From CAZPLZ01 sp964587525 (lineage in GTDB: Bacteria; Oederibacteriota; CAKKQC01): a stretch of 9,835 bases of DNA. Below, piece by piece: positions 1 to 7,167 of this stretch. The stretch covers positions 1-9,835 of the forward strand of contig CAZPLZ010000125.1 in NCBI GenBank assembly GCA_964587525.1. The letters are read 5' to 3'. Positions within the stretch are counted from its first letter, which is position 1. Each line of letters opens with the position of its first letter. Position numbers and translations under genes: made by a program. The notes beneath the pieces are model-generated. The model was not told where the DNA came from. It ran no database searches and saw only the letters and a program-made list of their open reading frames with translations.

Positions 1-1438
1 GCGCGACTTTTCGTGGAAGCCTTGGCCTGACGGCCCAGTCTGTGATCGGCCCTCGTTTGACCAGCCCTTTGAACGTTGGCCTGCCGGGGTCCGCGTGAGT
101 TACCTTGGCCACGTACACATCGCCGTTGCGTCCCAGCACCCGCCCGTAGTCGCCGTGATGGTCGTGACGAGGCCCCTTCGTCTTCCACATGATTTTCGAC
201 TGGTCGCGGCGGTGCTCCATCTGATATGCGATCCTGCACCCGTCACGAGTCGGCAGGACCGCGGTTTCCTCCAGCGTGCCGTCGCTGTGGGGGAGTTTGC
301 TCGGCTTGGTCCACCCGTCGGCCCCGCAGGATTGTACGAAGACCTCCCACCAGTACGGGGTGTTCCACGGCTTCCTCTTCTTCTTACCCTTCTTGGGCGG
401 ATGAGTCAGCGCCCGGTAGGCGATCCACAAACGGCCGGTGGCGTCCACGGCGATCTTGGGAAGCCCGCAGTGCGCCAGCCGGTAACCCTTGGGCGGTTTC
501 AGCGCCCCGGTGGAACCAGGGATTTCCTGGACCGAACCGCCCTTGAGGCACACCACGCGCATGCGGGCGTTCCACGGACCTCCGGGCGCACGCCCTTGGA
601 GCTTGGCCTTTTTCAGGTTGGCGCCGGTGATGGTGGATTGTCCCGACTCCCCGTGCCTGGGGATCCTCACCGAATCCCAGGCGACCCAGACGCGACCGCC
701 CCGGTCTGCTGCCAGCCAGGGATGCAGATCGTACTCACCCCGGGAGCTCAACCGCACCTCCCTGTCCGGGGTCCGGCCCATCCGGCGGATGTACACGTCG
801 TAGTCACCGTCCCGGAAGCTGCTCCAAGCCACCCAGACCTTTCCGTCTGAACTGCGCACCACCGCCGGATCCCAGTCATCGTGTTGATCCTTGGTTACCG
901 CCTGCGCCGTCTGCCATTCTCCTTTCCGGTACGATCGCATCATGATGTCGTACTGGCCGTCCCGGAACTCCTGCCAGACCACATAGAGATTGCCCTTGCG
1001 ATCCGCCGCCACTTCCTGGTTCTGAGCAGGAACGCCGGGAGCTGTAAGCGCCTGAGGAGTGGACCATCCCGCCCGGCGGTGGATGGCGTACATCACCCGG
1101 GCAGACGACTGCTCACCCGACTCGGTCCAGAACGCCCAGAGGGACTTACCGGCCCGGCAAAGGGTCGGCCGGACGATCTGCCGCTTGCCCGTGGCAACGG
1201 TCTGTGCGGCGGACCACGAACTGTCCTGCATCGATGCGGCCATCAGCGTGTCTCCTCCGGAGGTATAGGCGACCCAGCTCAGCCATGGTGTCCCGTCGGC
1301 GGCGAGGCACATCGTCGGCTGGCCGTCGTAGGTGCCGTCAGCCGTCACAAGACGGGGAAGAACATCGGCGCTCGTGTGCACGGTTGGCAAAAGGGAAAGA
1401 GAGAAGATCACGACCAGGACGTGTGCAAGCCGGTTCAT
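1..1438 (-). CDS. Secreted beta-propeller protein (sialidase/TolB-like repeats), C-terminus beyond window
   Basis: Open frame of 479 codons from an ATG at 1438 running off the left edge, so the stop codon is not seen. Residues 1-24 look like a Sec signal peptide: MNRL, then a hydrophobic core VLVVIFSLSLLP, with cleavage probably near TSA/DV. After it come repeated propeller-blade strands of the form D-x-x-G-x-[LV]-W-[VI]-x-W: 48-58 (WLSW), 97-106 (LWAFW), 148-155 (LYVVW), 198-205 (VWVAW), 247-254 (VWVAW) and 333-341 (LWIAY). Two blades share FRDG-x-YD at 158-164 and 208-214. A lysine-rich loop (KKGKKKRKP) lies at 349-357. The start has a GGGAG ribosome site 5 bases upstream and follows the sulfatase stop by 26 bases, so the two genes are probably co-transcribed. 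No catalytic residues can be assigned. Similar N-terminal propellers occur in sialidase-like proteins and ahead of DUF3604 domains; which applies here depends on the missing C-terminus. The coding call is firm, the function is open. Confidence 0.85.
   Translation of the reverse strand, partial: MNRLAHVLVVIFSLSLLPTVHTSADVLPRLVTADGTYDGQPTMCLAADGTPWLSWVAYTSGGDTLMAASMQDSSWSAAQTVATGKRQIVRPTLCRAGKSLWAFWTESGEQSSARVMYAIHRRAGWSTPQALTAPGVPAQNQEVAADRKGNLYVVWQEFRDGQYDIMMRSYRKGEWQTAQAVTKDQHDDWDPAVVRSSDGKVWVAWSSFRDGDYDVYIRRMGRTPDREVRLSSRGEYDLHPWLAADRGGRVWVAWDSVRIPRHGESGQSTITGANLKKAKLQGRAPGGPWNARMRVVCLKGGSVQEIPGSTGALKPPKGYRLAHCGLPKIAVDATGRLWIAYRALTHPPKKGKKKRKPWNTPYWWEVFVQSCGADGWTKPSKLPHSDGTLEETAVLPTRDGCRIAYQMEHRRDQSKIMWKTKGPRHDHHGDYGRVLGRNGDVYVAKVTHADPGRPTFKGLVKRGPITDWAVRPRLPRKVA
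797..967 (-). repeat. Propeller-blade repeat, two units with 50-codon period
   Basis: Two nearly identical 21-base coding segments, 947-967 and 797-817, both encode FRDG-x-YD and are exactly 150 bases (50 codons) apart. The surrounding residues also correspond, with WQEFRDGQYD aligning with WSSFRDGDYD, each preceded by a G-x-[LV]-[YW]-V-[VA]-W strand. This marks one blade length of the propeller encoded at 1-1438. It is a protein-level repeat, not a mobile or regulatory one. Confidence 0.6.
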
Positions 1439-1443
1439 CGGTG

Positions 1444-1448
1444 CTCCC
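1444..1448 (-). promoter_or_regulatory. Ribosome binding site GGGAG for the propeller gene
   Basis: On the minus strand GGGAG is followed by CACCG and then ATG (1438-1436), a 5-base spacer. It lies in the 26-base gap after the upstream sulfatase stop (TGA at 1467-1465). It supports the chosen start, which also gives a clean signal peptide. Confidence 0.6.
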
Positions 1449-1464
1449 ACCAGTCGATGAAGCG

Positions 1465-2967
1465 TCACTTGATCTCCTTCTCGTAGTTCGGATTGGGTTG
1501 AGGGATTTTGGCCTCGACGCTCTTACGCCAATTCACAAGCATTTTGTGCAGTTTCTTGGTCAGACCCGGCTCTTTGGCGGCCAGATTGTGCTTCTCCTCA
1601 ATGTCCTTGCGCAGGTTGTAAAGCTCGAGCTGTCCGTCCTCGAAGAACTCGATGAGCTTATAGTCCCCGGCCCGGAGCGAGCAGCCCGGCGTACCGCCCT
1701 GATTGCTGTAGTGCGGGTAGTGCCAATAGATGGCGTCGCGATCCAGCTTGTTCCCACCCTCCAGAAGAGGGAGGAGGCTGACGCCGTCGGTGTGCTGTTC
1801 TGGGATGAGCGGCAGGCCCGCCATCTCTAGCATGGTGGGATAGAAATCGGTGGTGGTGACCGGGACGGAGCATCGGCTCCCCGGTGTGATGGCTCCCGGC
1901 CACCTGATGATCAACGGCTCGCGAGTGCCACCTTCGTACATCCATCCCTTGCCCTCGCTCAAGGGCTTGTTGGTCGTGGGAGAGCTTTCGGATGTGGCTA
2001 AGCCGCCATTGTCGGAGTAGAAGAAGACGACCGTTTTGTCAGCTACTCCGGCCTCGTCGAGGGCGGACAGCAGCCGGCCGATGTTCGCGTCGAGGTTTTC
2101 GACCATGGCGGCATAGACAGGGTCCGATTGGATGAGCCGGCGTACAATGCGTTTGTCTTTCTTTTGTATGCATGGAAAAGGCTCACCCTCCTCAAGGGCC
2201 TTGACCTTGTCGAGCCCCATCGCTGTGATCTTCTTCTTGTATTTCTCCACCAGCTCCGGCTTGCCCTGGATGGGGGTGTGCACGGCGTAATACCACAGGT
2301 TGAGAAAAAAAGGCCTGTCGTCGTTTTCCTTGATGAGCTTGATGGCCTCGGAGGTCAGACGGTCAGTCAGACATTCCCCCTCCGGACCGTCGGGCAGCTT
2401 GGGATTCTTGTAGGGACTGAAATAGCCTCCGGGCGGCCAGCCGGATTCGAAGCCACCAACGTTGACATCGAAACCGTGATCTTCGGGATACGAACCTTCG
2501 CCACCCAGGTGCCACTTGCCAACGTGCCAGGTCCGATAGCCAACTTCATTGAGGGTGCGGGCCAGGGACTTCTCCTTCTGCGGCAGGTGATGTAAGTAAG
2601 GGACGTTCAAGAGCTTGCCGTGGTTGTTGCCGCCGATCCACTCGGTGATGCCGAGGGTGGCAGGGTACTTGCCGGTCAGGATACTGGCGCGGGTCGGGGA
2701 GCAGACAGGACAGGAGGCGTAGGCATCAGTAAAAACGAGACCTTTGGCGGCCAGCTTATCAAGATGAGGCGTCTCATAGAACGTACTACCGGAGTATCCG
2801 AGATCCCGCCAACCAAGGTCGTCGATAAGGATGAATATGAAATTCGGTCTTCTCATGTTATCTCCCCCGGCATTTTGAACATTTACAGCTTGCCCCGATG
2901 TCATTGCTAGAGCCAGGCCACCGATGACAGCCGCAATCTCTTTGATGGAGGCGTGTCGGGGCAGCAC
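1465..2967 (-). CDS. Secreted type I (formylglycine) sulfatase
   Basis: A 500-residue member of the alkaline-phosphatase-fold sulfatase family, which hydrolyses sulfate esters. The active-site signature is C89-S-P-T-R93 followed by ASILTG; C89 would be oxidised to formylglycine by a maturase not present in this window. Other family landmarks are IDD (48-50, metal ligands), GKWHLG (K151, H153), H230 in AVHTP, SDNGG (D319, N320) and K340 in EGKGWMYEGGTRE. The end (about residues 436-464) has the usual YKLIEF...LELYNL...D...NLA pattern. Length is typical for the family. The GTG start gives an N-terminus with a plausible signal peptide (residues 8-27, AAVIGGLALAMTSGQA), and no earlier start exists because TAA lies in frame at 2985-2983. 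An alternative ATG at 2856 (residue 38) has a much better ribosome site but would remove the signal. First gene of a minus-strand pair with the propeller gene, divergent from the prolyl oligopeptidase. Natural substrate and sulfatase subfamily cannot be read from this sequence. Confidence 0.95.
   Translation of the reverse strand: MLPRHASIKEIAAVIGGLALAMTSGQAVNVQNAGGDNMRRPNFIFILIDDLGWRDLGYSGSTFYETPHLDKLAAKGLVFTDAYASCPVCSPTRASILTGKYPATLGITEWIGGNNHGKLLNVPYLHHLPQKEKSLARTLNEVGYRTWHVGKWHLGGEGSYPEDHGFDVNVGGFESGWPPGGYFSPYKNPKLPDGPEGECLTDRLTSEAIKLIKENDDRPFFLNLWYYAVHTPIQGKPELVEKYKKKITAMGLDKVKALEEGEPFPCIQKKDKRIVRRLIQSDPVYAAMVENLDANIGRLLSALDEAGVADKTVVFFYSDNGGLATSESSPTTNKPLSEGKGWMYEGGTREPLIIRWPGAITPGSRCSVPVTTTDFYPTMLEMAGLPLIPEQHTDGVSLLPLLEGGNKLDRDAIYWHYPHYSNQGGTPGCSLRAGDYKLIEFFEDGQLELYNLRKDIEEKHNLAAKEPGLTKKLHKMLVNWRKSVEAKIPQPNPNYEKEIK
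2862..2868 (-). promoter_or_regulatory. Strong internal Shine-Dalgarno GGGGGAG before ATG codon 38 of the sulfatase
   Basis: On the minus strand GGGGGAG is followed by ATAAC and ATG (2856-2854), a 5-base spacer. The GTG at 2967 has no comparable site. Translation from this ATG would give a 463-residue protein starting MRRPNFIFILIDD, with the whole catalytic domain but no signal peptide. It may be chance, the true start, or a second start. Confidence 0.4.
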
Positions 2968-2997
2968 GCGTGTTATTCCAGTTTACTCGTTCTGGTG

Positions 2998-3027
2998 CGG
3001 ACAGCTCTCATCCGGGTGGTCTATTAT
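2998..3027 (+). promoter_or_regulatory. Candidate promoter for the prolyl oligopeptidase gene
   Basis: CGGACA (2998-3003, 4 of 6 to TTGACA) and TATTAT (3022-3027, 5 of 6 to TATAAT) are separated by 18 bases. The expected transcript start, about 3034, is only some 7 bases before the ATG at 3041, and no clear Shine-Dalgarno precedes that ATG. The mRNA would be almost leaderless. The -10 shares its bases with the opposite-strand -10, so the two transcripts may compete. Confidence 0.35.
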
Positions 3028-3028
3028 A
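3022..3028 (-). promoter_or_regulatory. Candidate -10 box (TATAAT) for the sulfatase-propeller pair
   Basis: In the 73-base divergent gap the minus strand reads TATAAT (complement of 3023-3028), a perfect sigma70-type -10 match in otherwise GC-rich DNA. A transcript would begin near 3015 and leave a leader of roughly 48 bases before the GTG at 2967. No good -35 hexamer is seen at the right distance, so this rests on the -10 match and on location. Confidence 0.4.
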
Positions 3029-3040
3029 TGGGACGCGGAT

Positions 3041-5113
3041 ATGACGGCCAGATGGACTTATCCAGTGGCAAGACGGGAGGCGGTGGTGGACGACTACCAC
3101 GGCACGAGGGTGCCCGACCCGTACCGGTGGCTGGAGAACGCGGAATCGGCTGAGTCCACTGCCTGGGTGGACCAACAGAACGCGCTCACCCGGGGATTCA
3201 TCGACGAGGGGCCAAATCGGGAACGGCTCAAGACTACCCTATCCCAGATGATGAATTATCCCAAGTACTCACTGCCCTATAAGGAAGGGGGACGGTATTT
3301 CTTCTGGAAGAACGACGGGTTGCAGAACCACATGGTGATGTACACTCTGGACACTCTTGACAGCGAACCTCGCCTCCTCCTCGATCCGAATGTGTTGCGC
3401 GAGGATGGAACTGCCGCGGTCACCAACACCACGCTGACCCATGACGCAGCCTTACTGGCCTACGCGGTCTCTTACGGTGGCAGCGACCGGCAGGAGGTGA
3501 AGGTGCGACGGGTGGGCACCGGGGAGGATCTGCCCGACTTCCTTCGCTGGTGCAAGTTCACGTCTATCGCCTGGCGGCGGGACAACTCCGGGTTTTTCTA
3601 CAACCGTTTTCCCGAGCCGGGAACGGTTCCCTCTGAGGAGGAAAACATGGACTGCCAGGTTTACTGGCACGCTCTGGGCACGCCGCAGGACAAGGACGCG
3701 CTGGTCTACAAGCGCTCGGACGACCGAGAGTTGATGTTTCACCCGTTCATCAGTGAGGACGGGAAGTACCTGTTGCTGTCTGTCTCGAGAGGGACGGCTC
3801 CCACCAACGGCGTGTATTACCGGCTGGCGCGGGAGGACGGGGAGTTCGTCAGGCTCCTGGACAAGTTTGATGCCGAGTATGGGTTTATCGACAACATCGG
3901 TTCGGTGTTCTATTTTCAGACTGATCTGAACGCGCCGCGGGGCCGGGTGATCGCCATCGACATCAACGCCCCCCAGCGGAAGAACTGGCGGGAGATCATT
4001 CCAGAGCAGCCAGAGCCCTTGTCGTTTGCGGCGATGATCGATCAGCATCTGGTGGTCGCATATCTGAAGGACGCCCATCACCAGATGAAGGTCCTGACCT
4101 TGGACGGGACATTCGTCCGGAACATCGACCTGCCTGCCATGGGAACGATCGGGGGATTGTCGGGCAAGCGGGAAGAGCGGGAGATGTTTTTCGCCTTCAC
4201 CTCCTTCATCCATCCCCCGACCCAGTACCGGTACGATCTCCGGGAAGGGGTCGCGACCGTGTTCCGCCGATCGGAGGTCCAAGTCGATCCGGGCAAGTAC
4301 GAAACTCATCAAGTGTTTTTCACTTCCAAGGATGGCACCCGGGTGCCGATGTTCATCACGCACAAGAAAGGATTACCCCGGGACGGTAACAATCCGGTTT
4401 ACCTGTACGGGTATGGGGGCTTCCAGGCCAGCCTGCTTCCCAGCTTTGGGGTTTCGAACATCCTCTGGTTCGATCATGGCGGCGTGCTGGCGATTCCCAA
4501 CCTCCGGGGAGGCAATGAGTACGGTGAGGACTGGCACCGGGCGGGCATGTTCGGGAAAAAACAAAACGTGTTTGATGATTTCATCGCAGCGGCGGAATGG
4601 CTGGTCAACAATACATACACATCGCCACGGAAATTGGCCATCGCCGGGGGGAGCAACGGGGGGTTGCTGGTGGGCGCGTGCATGACCCAGCGGCCTGAGT
4701 TATTCGGCGCCGTCCACTGTGGGGTGCCGCTCGCCGATATGCTGCGGTTTCACAAATTCACCGTGGGGAAATTCTGGACCACCGAATTCGGCAATGCAGA
4801 AGAAAACCCGGAACACTTCAGGTTTATTTATGCGTATTCTCCATACCACCGGGTAAAGGAGGGTACCGTCTATCCCCCAACTTTGGTCACCACCGCAGAT
4901 ACGGACGACCGGGTCGTGTCCCTGCACGGCAAGAAATTCGCCGCTGCGCTTCAGGCCGCGGACGCCGGGGCGGGCCCAATTCTCCTCAAGGTGGAGACTA
5001 AGGCCGGCCATGGCGCAGGCAAGCCGCTCTCAAAAATTATTGACGAACAGGCGGATGTGTACGCTTTCCTCTTCAGGATTCTCGGGATGGAAACGCAGGC
5101 GCTGACATCATAA
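3041..5113 (+). CDS. Prolyl oligopeptidase (S9A serine peptidase)
   Basis: A complete 690-residue prolyl endopeptidase, the usual length for the family, which cleaves short peptides on the carboxyl side of proline. The N-terminus (YPVARREAVVDDYHGTRV, then PDPYRWLE) is the family's standard opening. A seven-bladed propeller that gates access occupies about residues 70-420, and the alpha/beta-hydrolase domain about 425-690. The catalytic triad is visible: S538 in GGSNGG, D622 in TDDRVV and H657 in KAGHGAGKP. W579 in GKFWTTEFG matches the tryptophan that stacks on the substrate proline, and R624 the P1-carbonyl-binding arginine. The ATG at 3041 is chosen because homology begins there; the frame is open back to 2924, but those 39 residues are unlike the family and overlap the divergent sulfatase gene. 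No signal peptide is seen, so a cytoplasmic enzyme acting on imported peptides is likely. The glycosidase-like gene follows 44 bases later and is probably co-transcribed. Confidence 0.96.
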   Translation: MTARWTYPVARREAVVDDYHGTRVPDPYRWLENAESAESTAWVDQQNALTRGFIDEGPNRERLKTTLSQMMNYPKYSLPYKEGGRYFFWKNDGLQNHMVMYTLDTLDSEPRLLLDPNVLREDGTAAVTNTTLTHDAALLAYAVSYGGSDRQEVKVRRVGTGEDLPDFLRWCKFTSIAWRRDNSGFFYNRFPEPGTVPSEEENMDCQVYWHALGTPQDKDALVYKRSDDRELMFHPFISEDGKYLLLSVSRGTAPTNGVYYRLAREDGEFVRLLDKFDAEYGFIDNIGSVFYFQTDLNAPRGRVIAIDINAPQRKNWREIIPEQPEPLSFAAMIDQHLVVAYLKDAHHQMKVLTLDGTFVRNIDLPAMGTIGGLSGKREEREMFFAFTSFIHPPTQYRYDLREGVATVFRRSEVQVDPGKYETHQVFFTSKDGTRVPMFITHKKGLPRDGNNPVYLYGYGGFQASLLPSFGVSNILWFDHGGVLAIPNLRGGNEYGEDWHRAGMFGKKQNVFDDFIAAAEWLVNNTYTSPRKLAIAGGSNGGLLVGACMTQRPELFGAVHCGVPLADMLRFHKFTVGKFWTTEFGNAEENPEHFRFIYAYSPYHRVKEGTVYPPTLVTTADTDDRVVSLHGKKFAAALQAADAGAGPILLKVETKAGHGAGKPLSKIIDEQADVYAFLFRILGMETQALTS

Positions 5114-5157
5114 TCCTTTCGTTTCTTTTAAATTGCCTTTGGATACCATGGACCGTC
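5107..5157 (+). other. In-frame signal-peptide-like extension without a start codon
   Basis: The reading frame of the next gene stays open upstream of its ATG. The 17 codons just before it encode a hydrophobic run, IIILSFLLNCLWIPWTV, leading into M-A-A-P-I. This resembles the hydrophobic core and cleavage region of a secretion signal, including a cysteine. There is no in-frame ATG, GTG or TTG between about 5077 and 5157; the codons at 5107, 5110 and 5113 are ATC, ATA and ATC. It could be chance, a rare-codon start, or an assembly or sequence error. Confidence 0.35.
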
Positions 5158-6222
5158 ATGGCGGCCCCGATCGGTGTGTCTCTGGGTGAGCAAGTCACGC
5201 TCCTGGACCACAAGCAATTGGGGCTGCAGTATTTCCCTGATGGCGCTGTAGCCTTTCTGGATCGAAAGCCCTCCCTGCGCTTGCTTCTATCGGCGGGGGT
5301 CTCAAGTTATCTGGTTGAAGGCTCCGACATCCAGAGCCTCAACTCCGCCCGTCTTGTTCTGACGCCCGGGAACCCGGAAGAGTTCGACAACGGTTATGCC
5401 GGGATCAGCGGGGTCTATGCACACCGGGATGGAAAGCTGTACGCCTTCTACCATGCCGAGGACCAGGAAAGCATGAAGAGCTTCTGGAACGAAGTTCCCG
5501 GCTACTATGGCTGTGTCGGAATGGCTGTCTCCGACGATGGGGGGAGGAGTTTCACCAAACTTGGGCCGGCCATCACGAGCGCCCAAGTGAAGGACCCCAA
5601 GGAAATGCCCGATCAGGGGTGTGGCGAGCTCTGTGTCTTTCCCGAAATACGTGGGAAGTATCTTTATGCGTATTACGTGGACCACTCCAGGGTGGAGGGA
5701 CGGGGAGTCCAGATCTTCCTGGCCCGGTCACGAGTTACAAAGGCTCCGCCACTGCCCGGCACGTGGAAGAAGTACCACGAAGGAAAATTCCGCGAGGACG
5801 GTCTGGGAGGGCGGGACACGCCAGTCCTGTCGGCTCGGGAAATCAACGCCGATGCCACCTTCCCGCATGTGACGTACTCAACGGCTTTGGGGAAATACGT
5901 GATGGTCTTCAACATCGTTGCCTACCTGGAACACCCGCACGGGGAAAAAGAGGGAAAGCCGGTGAAAAGCGGGATCTATGTGGCGTTTTCCGATGATGGC
6001 ATCTCCTGGTCAAAGCCGCACCAGCTCATCACGGTCTTCTCCATTCCCTTTAAGGACCGGGAACTGGCATGGCATCCCACGCTTCTTTGGGACAGCGAAG
6101 AGAGCGTGGAGGGCTGGCTGGTCTATTCTTATACCCCGTCTTGGGGCCATGAGCACCTGGGAGGAATGCCTCATTATATGGTTGGGAGGCGCATTCGCTT
6201 CATCGAGGATAACAAAGAGTAA
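5158..6222 (+). CDS. Glycosidase-like beta-propeller protein (GH43/GH32/DUF4185-type fold)
   Basis: A 354-residue protein with the repeated strand pattern of five-bladed glycosidase propellers. Asp-box-like motifs appear at 125-133 (SDDGGRSFT) and 278-285 (SDDGISWS). The segments DNGYAGISGVYAH (77-89) with KLYAFYHAED (93-102), GELCVFPE (156-163) with KYLYAYYVDHS (167-177), and ATFPHVTYSTALGKYVMVFN (233-252) look like successive blade cores carrying acidic residues that could serve catalysis or binding. No exact family or catalytic pair can be assigned. Annotated from the only usable ATG, the product lacks a signal peptide, yet the upstream in-frame codons encode a hydrophobic stretch, so the true start may lie earlier. 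The gene follows the prolyl oligopeptidase by 44 bases, with only a weak GGA ribosome site, and its TAA stop is 6 bases from the convergent pxpC stop. A role in glycan recognition or hydrolysis fits the two sulfatases nearby, but this is inference. Confidence 0.85.
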   Translation: MAAPIGVSLGEQVTLLDHKQLGLQYFPDGAVAFLDRKPSLRLLLSAGVSSYLVEGSDIQSLNSARLVLTPGNPEEFDNGYAGISGVYAHRDGKLYAFYHAEDQESMKSFWNEVPGYYGCVGMAVSDDGGRSFTKLGPAITSAQVKDPKEMPDQGCGELCVFPEIRGKYLYAYYVDHSRVEGRGVQIFLARSRVTKAPPLPGTWKKYHEGKFREDGLGGRDTPVLSAREINADATFPHVTYSTALGKYVMVFNIVAYLEHPHGEKEGKPVKSGIYVAFSDDGISWSKPHQLITVFSIPFKDRELAWHPTLLWDSEESVEGWLVYSYTPSWGHEHLGGMPHYMVGRRIRFIEDNKE

Positions 6223-6231
6223 CGGGCGTTA
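6220..6231. repeat. 12-base inverted repeat joining two convergent stop codons
   Basis: The sequence TAACG-GG-CGTTA contains the TAA of the plus-strand propeller gene (6220-6222) and, on the other strand, the TAA of pxpC (6231-6229). The 5-base arms are perfect complements with a 2-base loop. It is too short, and lacks a T-run, to be a convincing terminator by itself. No other terminator separates the convergent genes. Confidence 0.45.
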
Positions 6232-7167
6232 ACTGCGGGCAGTGCATAGATCCCGGATGCGGTTGAGCAGGCGGTTCTGTTCTTGCCAGCGTTCGCTCGC
6301 TTCCTCGAGCGAGACGGCGTGAAACGAGAGTTCCTCATGAATGAAGGCCTGCGCCAGTTTGGGAAAATCGGCTTGGATGACGGCGGCCAGGCGCGGGTAG
6401 CCTCCCACATGCTGGCATTCCGGCCCTAAGATGATCGGGTTGCCATCCGGGGGGACCTGGATGATGCCCCACATGACCGGCTCGGAGAGCATCTCTTCAG
6501 GGAGGCGATCGAGCCGTGGCCCCTCAAGGCGGCAGCCGGACCGGTCAGAGCGTGAGGTCACCTGGTAGCGGCTGGACAGGAACTGCTGGGTCGTTTCCTT
6601 CTTAAAGTAGTTAAGGTCGGGGCCGAGGACCACCCGGAGTTCCCGAGGAGATTCATAGACCGGCTTGATCTCTTTGGCGATGGTCCTGAACTGCGCTGCC
6701 CTAGGCTCCTCCCCAGTTTCCAGGATCATATCCTTGGCCAGGACGAATCCACCGAAGCCGCACCTGACATCCCGCGCACTGCTGCTGAAAAGTTTCGAGG
6801 TTGTGAATCCACCGGCGACCGCGAGATAGGCCCGGCAGCCGGATTGCCGGCGTTCGAACGAAAGCTGAGCCCCTTTTTTGATCTGGAACGTTTCCCACAG
6901 GGGGAGCGGCTCTTCCTCCAGGGTGGGGTTCAGGCTGGCGCCCGTGATGGCGGCCGTGACGGTCTCGAGTGCGACCAGCGAGGGGCCCTGGTAGGTGATT
7001 TCCAGCAGCGTCGCGGACTCTGGATTGCCTGCCAGGAGATTGGCGCACCGCGCCGCGAAGGGATCGTAGGCTCCGCTGCGGGAGATGCCAATTGAGCTGA
7101 ATCCCTGCCGCCCCAGGTCCTGCGCCGTAGTGGCTAGCCCGGGGGCCAGGACGGAGAAAGCTTTCAT
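6229..7167 (-). CDS. pxpC: 5-oxoprolinase subunit PxpC (biotin-dependent carboxyltransferase/KipA family)
   Basis: A 312-residue member of the AHS2/KipA family. With PxpA and PxpB it forms the prokaryotic ATP-dependent 5-oxoprolinase that converts 5-oxoproline to glutamate in the cytoplasm. Family landmarks are QDLGRQGFSSIGISRSGAYD (16-35), ANLLAGNPESATLLEIT (42-58) with the following GP, RAYLAVAGGF (112-121), SDRSGCRLEGP (207-217), IIQVPPDGNPIILGPECQ (235-252) and GGYPRLAAVIQADFPKLAQ (255-273). The length is normal and no domain is missing. The ATG overlaps the pxpA stop as ATGA (7164-7167), and no Shine-Dalgarno is evident, so translation is probably coupled to pxpA. It is the last gene of the minus-strand operon and ends 6 bases from the convergent propeller gene. 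PxpC-like domains also occur in urea amidolyase-type proteins, but the pxpB and pxpA neighbours favour 5-oxoprolinase. Confidence 0.93.
   Translation of the reverse strand: MKAFSVLAPGLATTAQDLGRQGFSSIGISRSGAYDPFAARCANLLAGNPESATLLEITYQGPSLVALETVTAAITGASLNPTLEEEPLPLWETFQIKKGAQLSFERRQSGCRAYLAVAGGFTTSKLFSSSARDVRCGFGGFVLAKDMILETGEEPRAAQFRTIAKEIKPVYESPRELRVVLGPDLNYFKKETTQQFLSSRYQVTSRSDRSGCRLEGPRLDRLPEEMLSEPVMWGIIQVPPDGNPIILGPECQHVGGYPRLAAVIQADFPKLAQAFIHEELSFHAVSLEEASERWQEQNRLLNRIRDLCTARS

Noticed and set aside
95..850. 251-codon plus-strand open frame opposite the left-edge propeller gene
   Set aside because: The opposite strand encodes a signal peptide and repeated propeller strands throughout; this frame has low-complexity P/R/G/H composition and no motif.
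881..1830. Plus-strand open frames of about 200 codons (881-1486 and 1204-1830)
   Set aside because: They cross the boundary between the propeller and sulfatase genes on the other strand and show no domain features; shadow frames.
2924..3040. 39-residue N-terminal extension of the prolyl oligopeptidase
   Set aside because: Family homology begins at the ATG at 3041, which gives the usual length of 690 residues; the extension is not a convincing signal peptide and overlaps the divergent sulfatase start and promoter.
3452..4363. 303-codon open frame on the minus strand inside the prolyl oligopeptidase gene
   Set aside because: It is entirely antisense to a well-conserved enzyme, has no recognisable motif and is rich in R, P, H and V as expected for the mirror of GC-rich codons.
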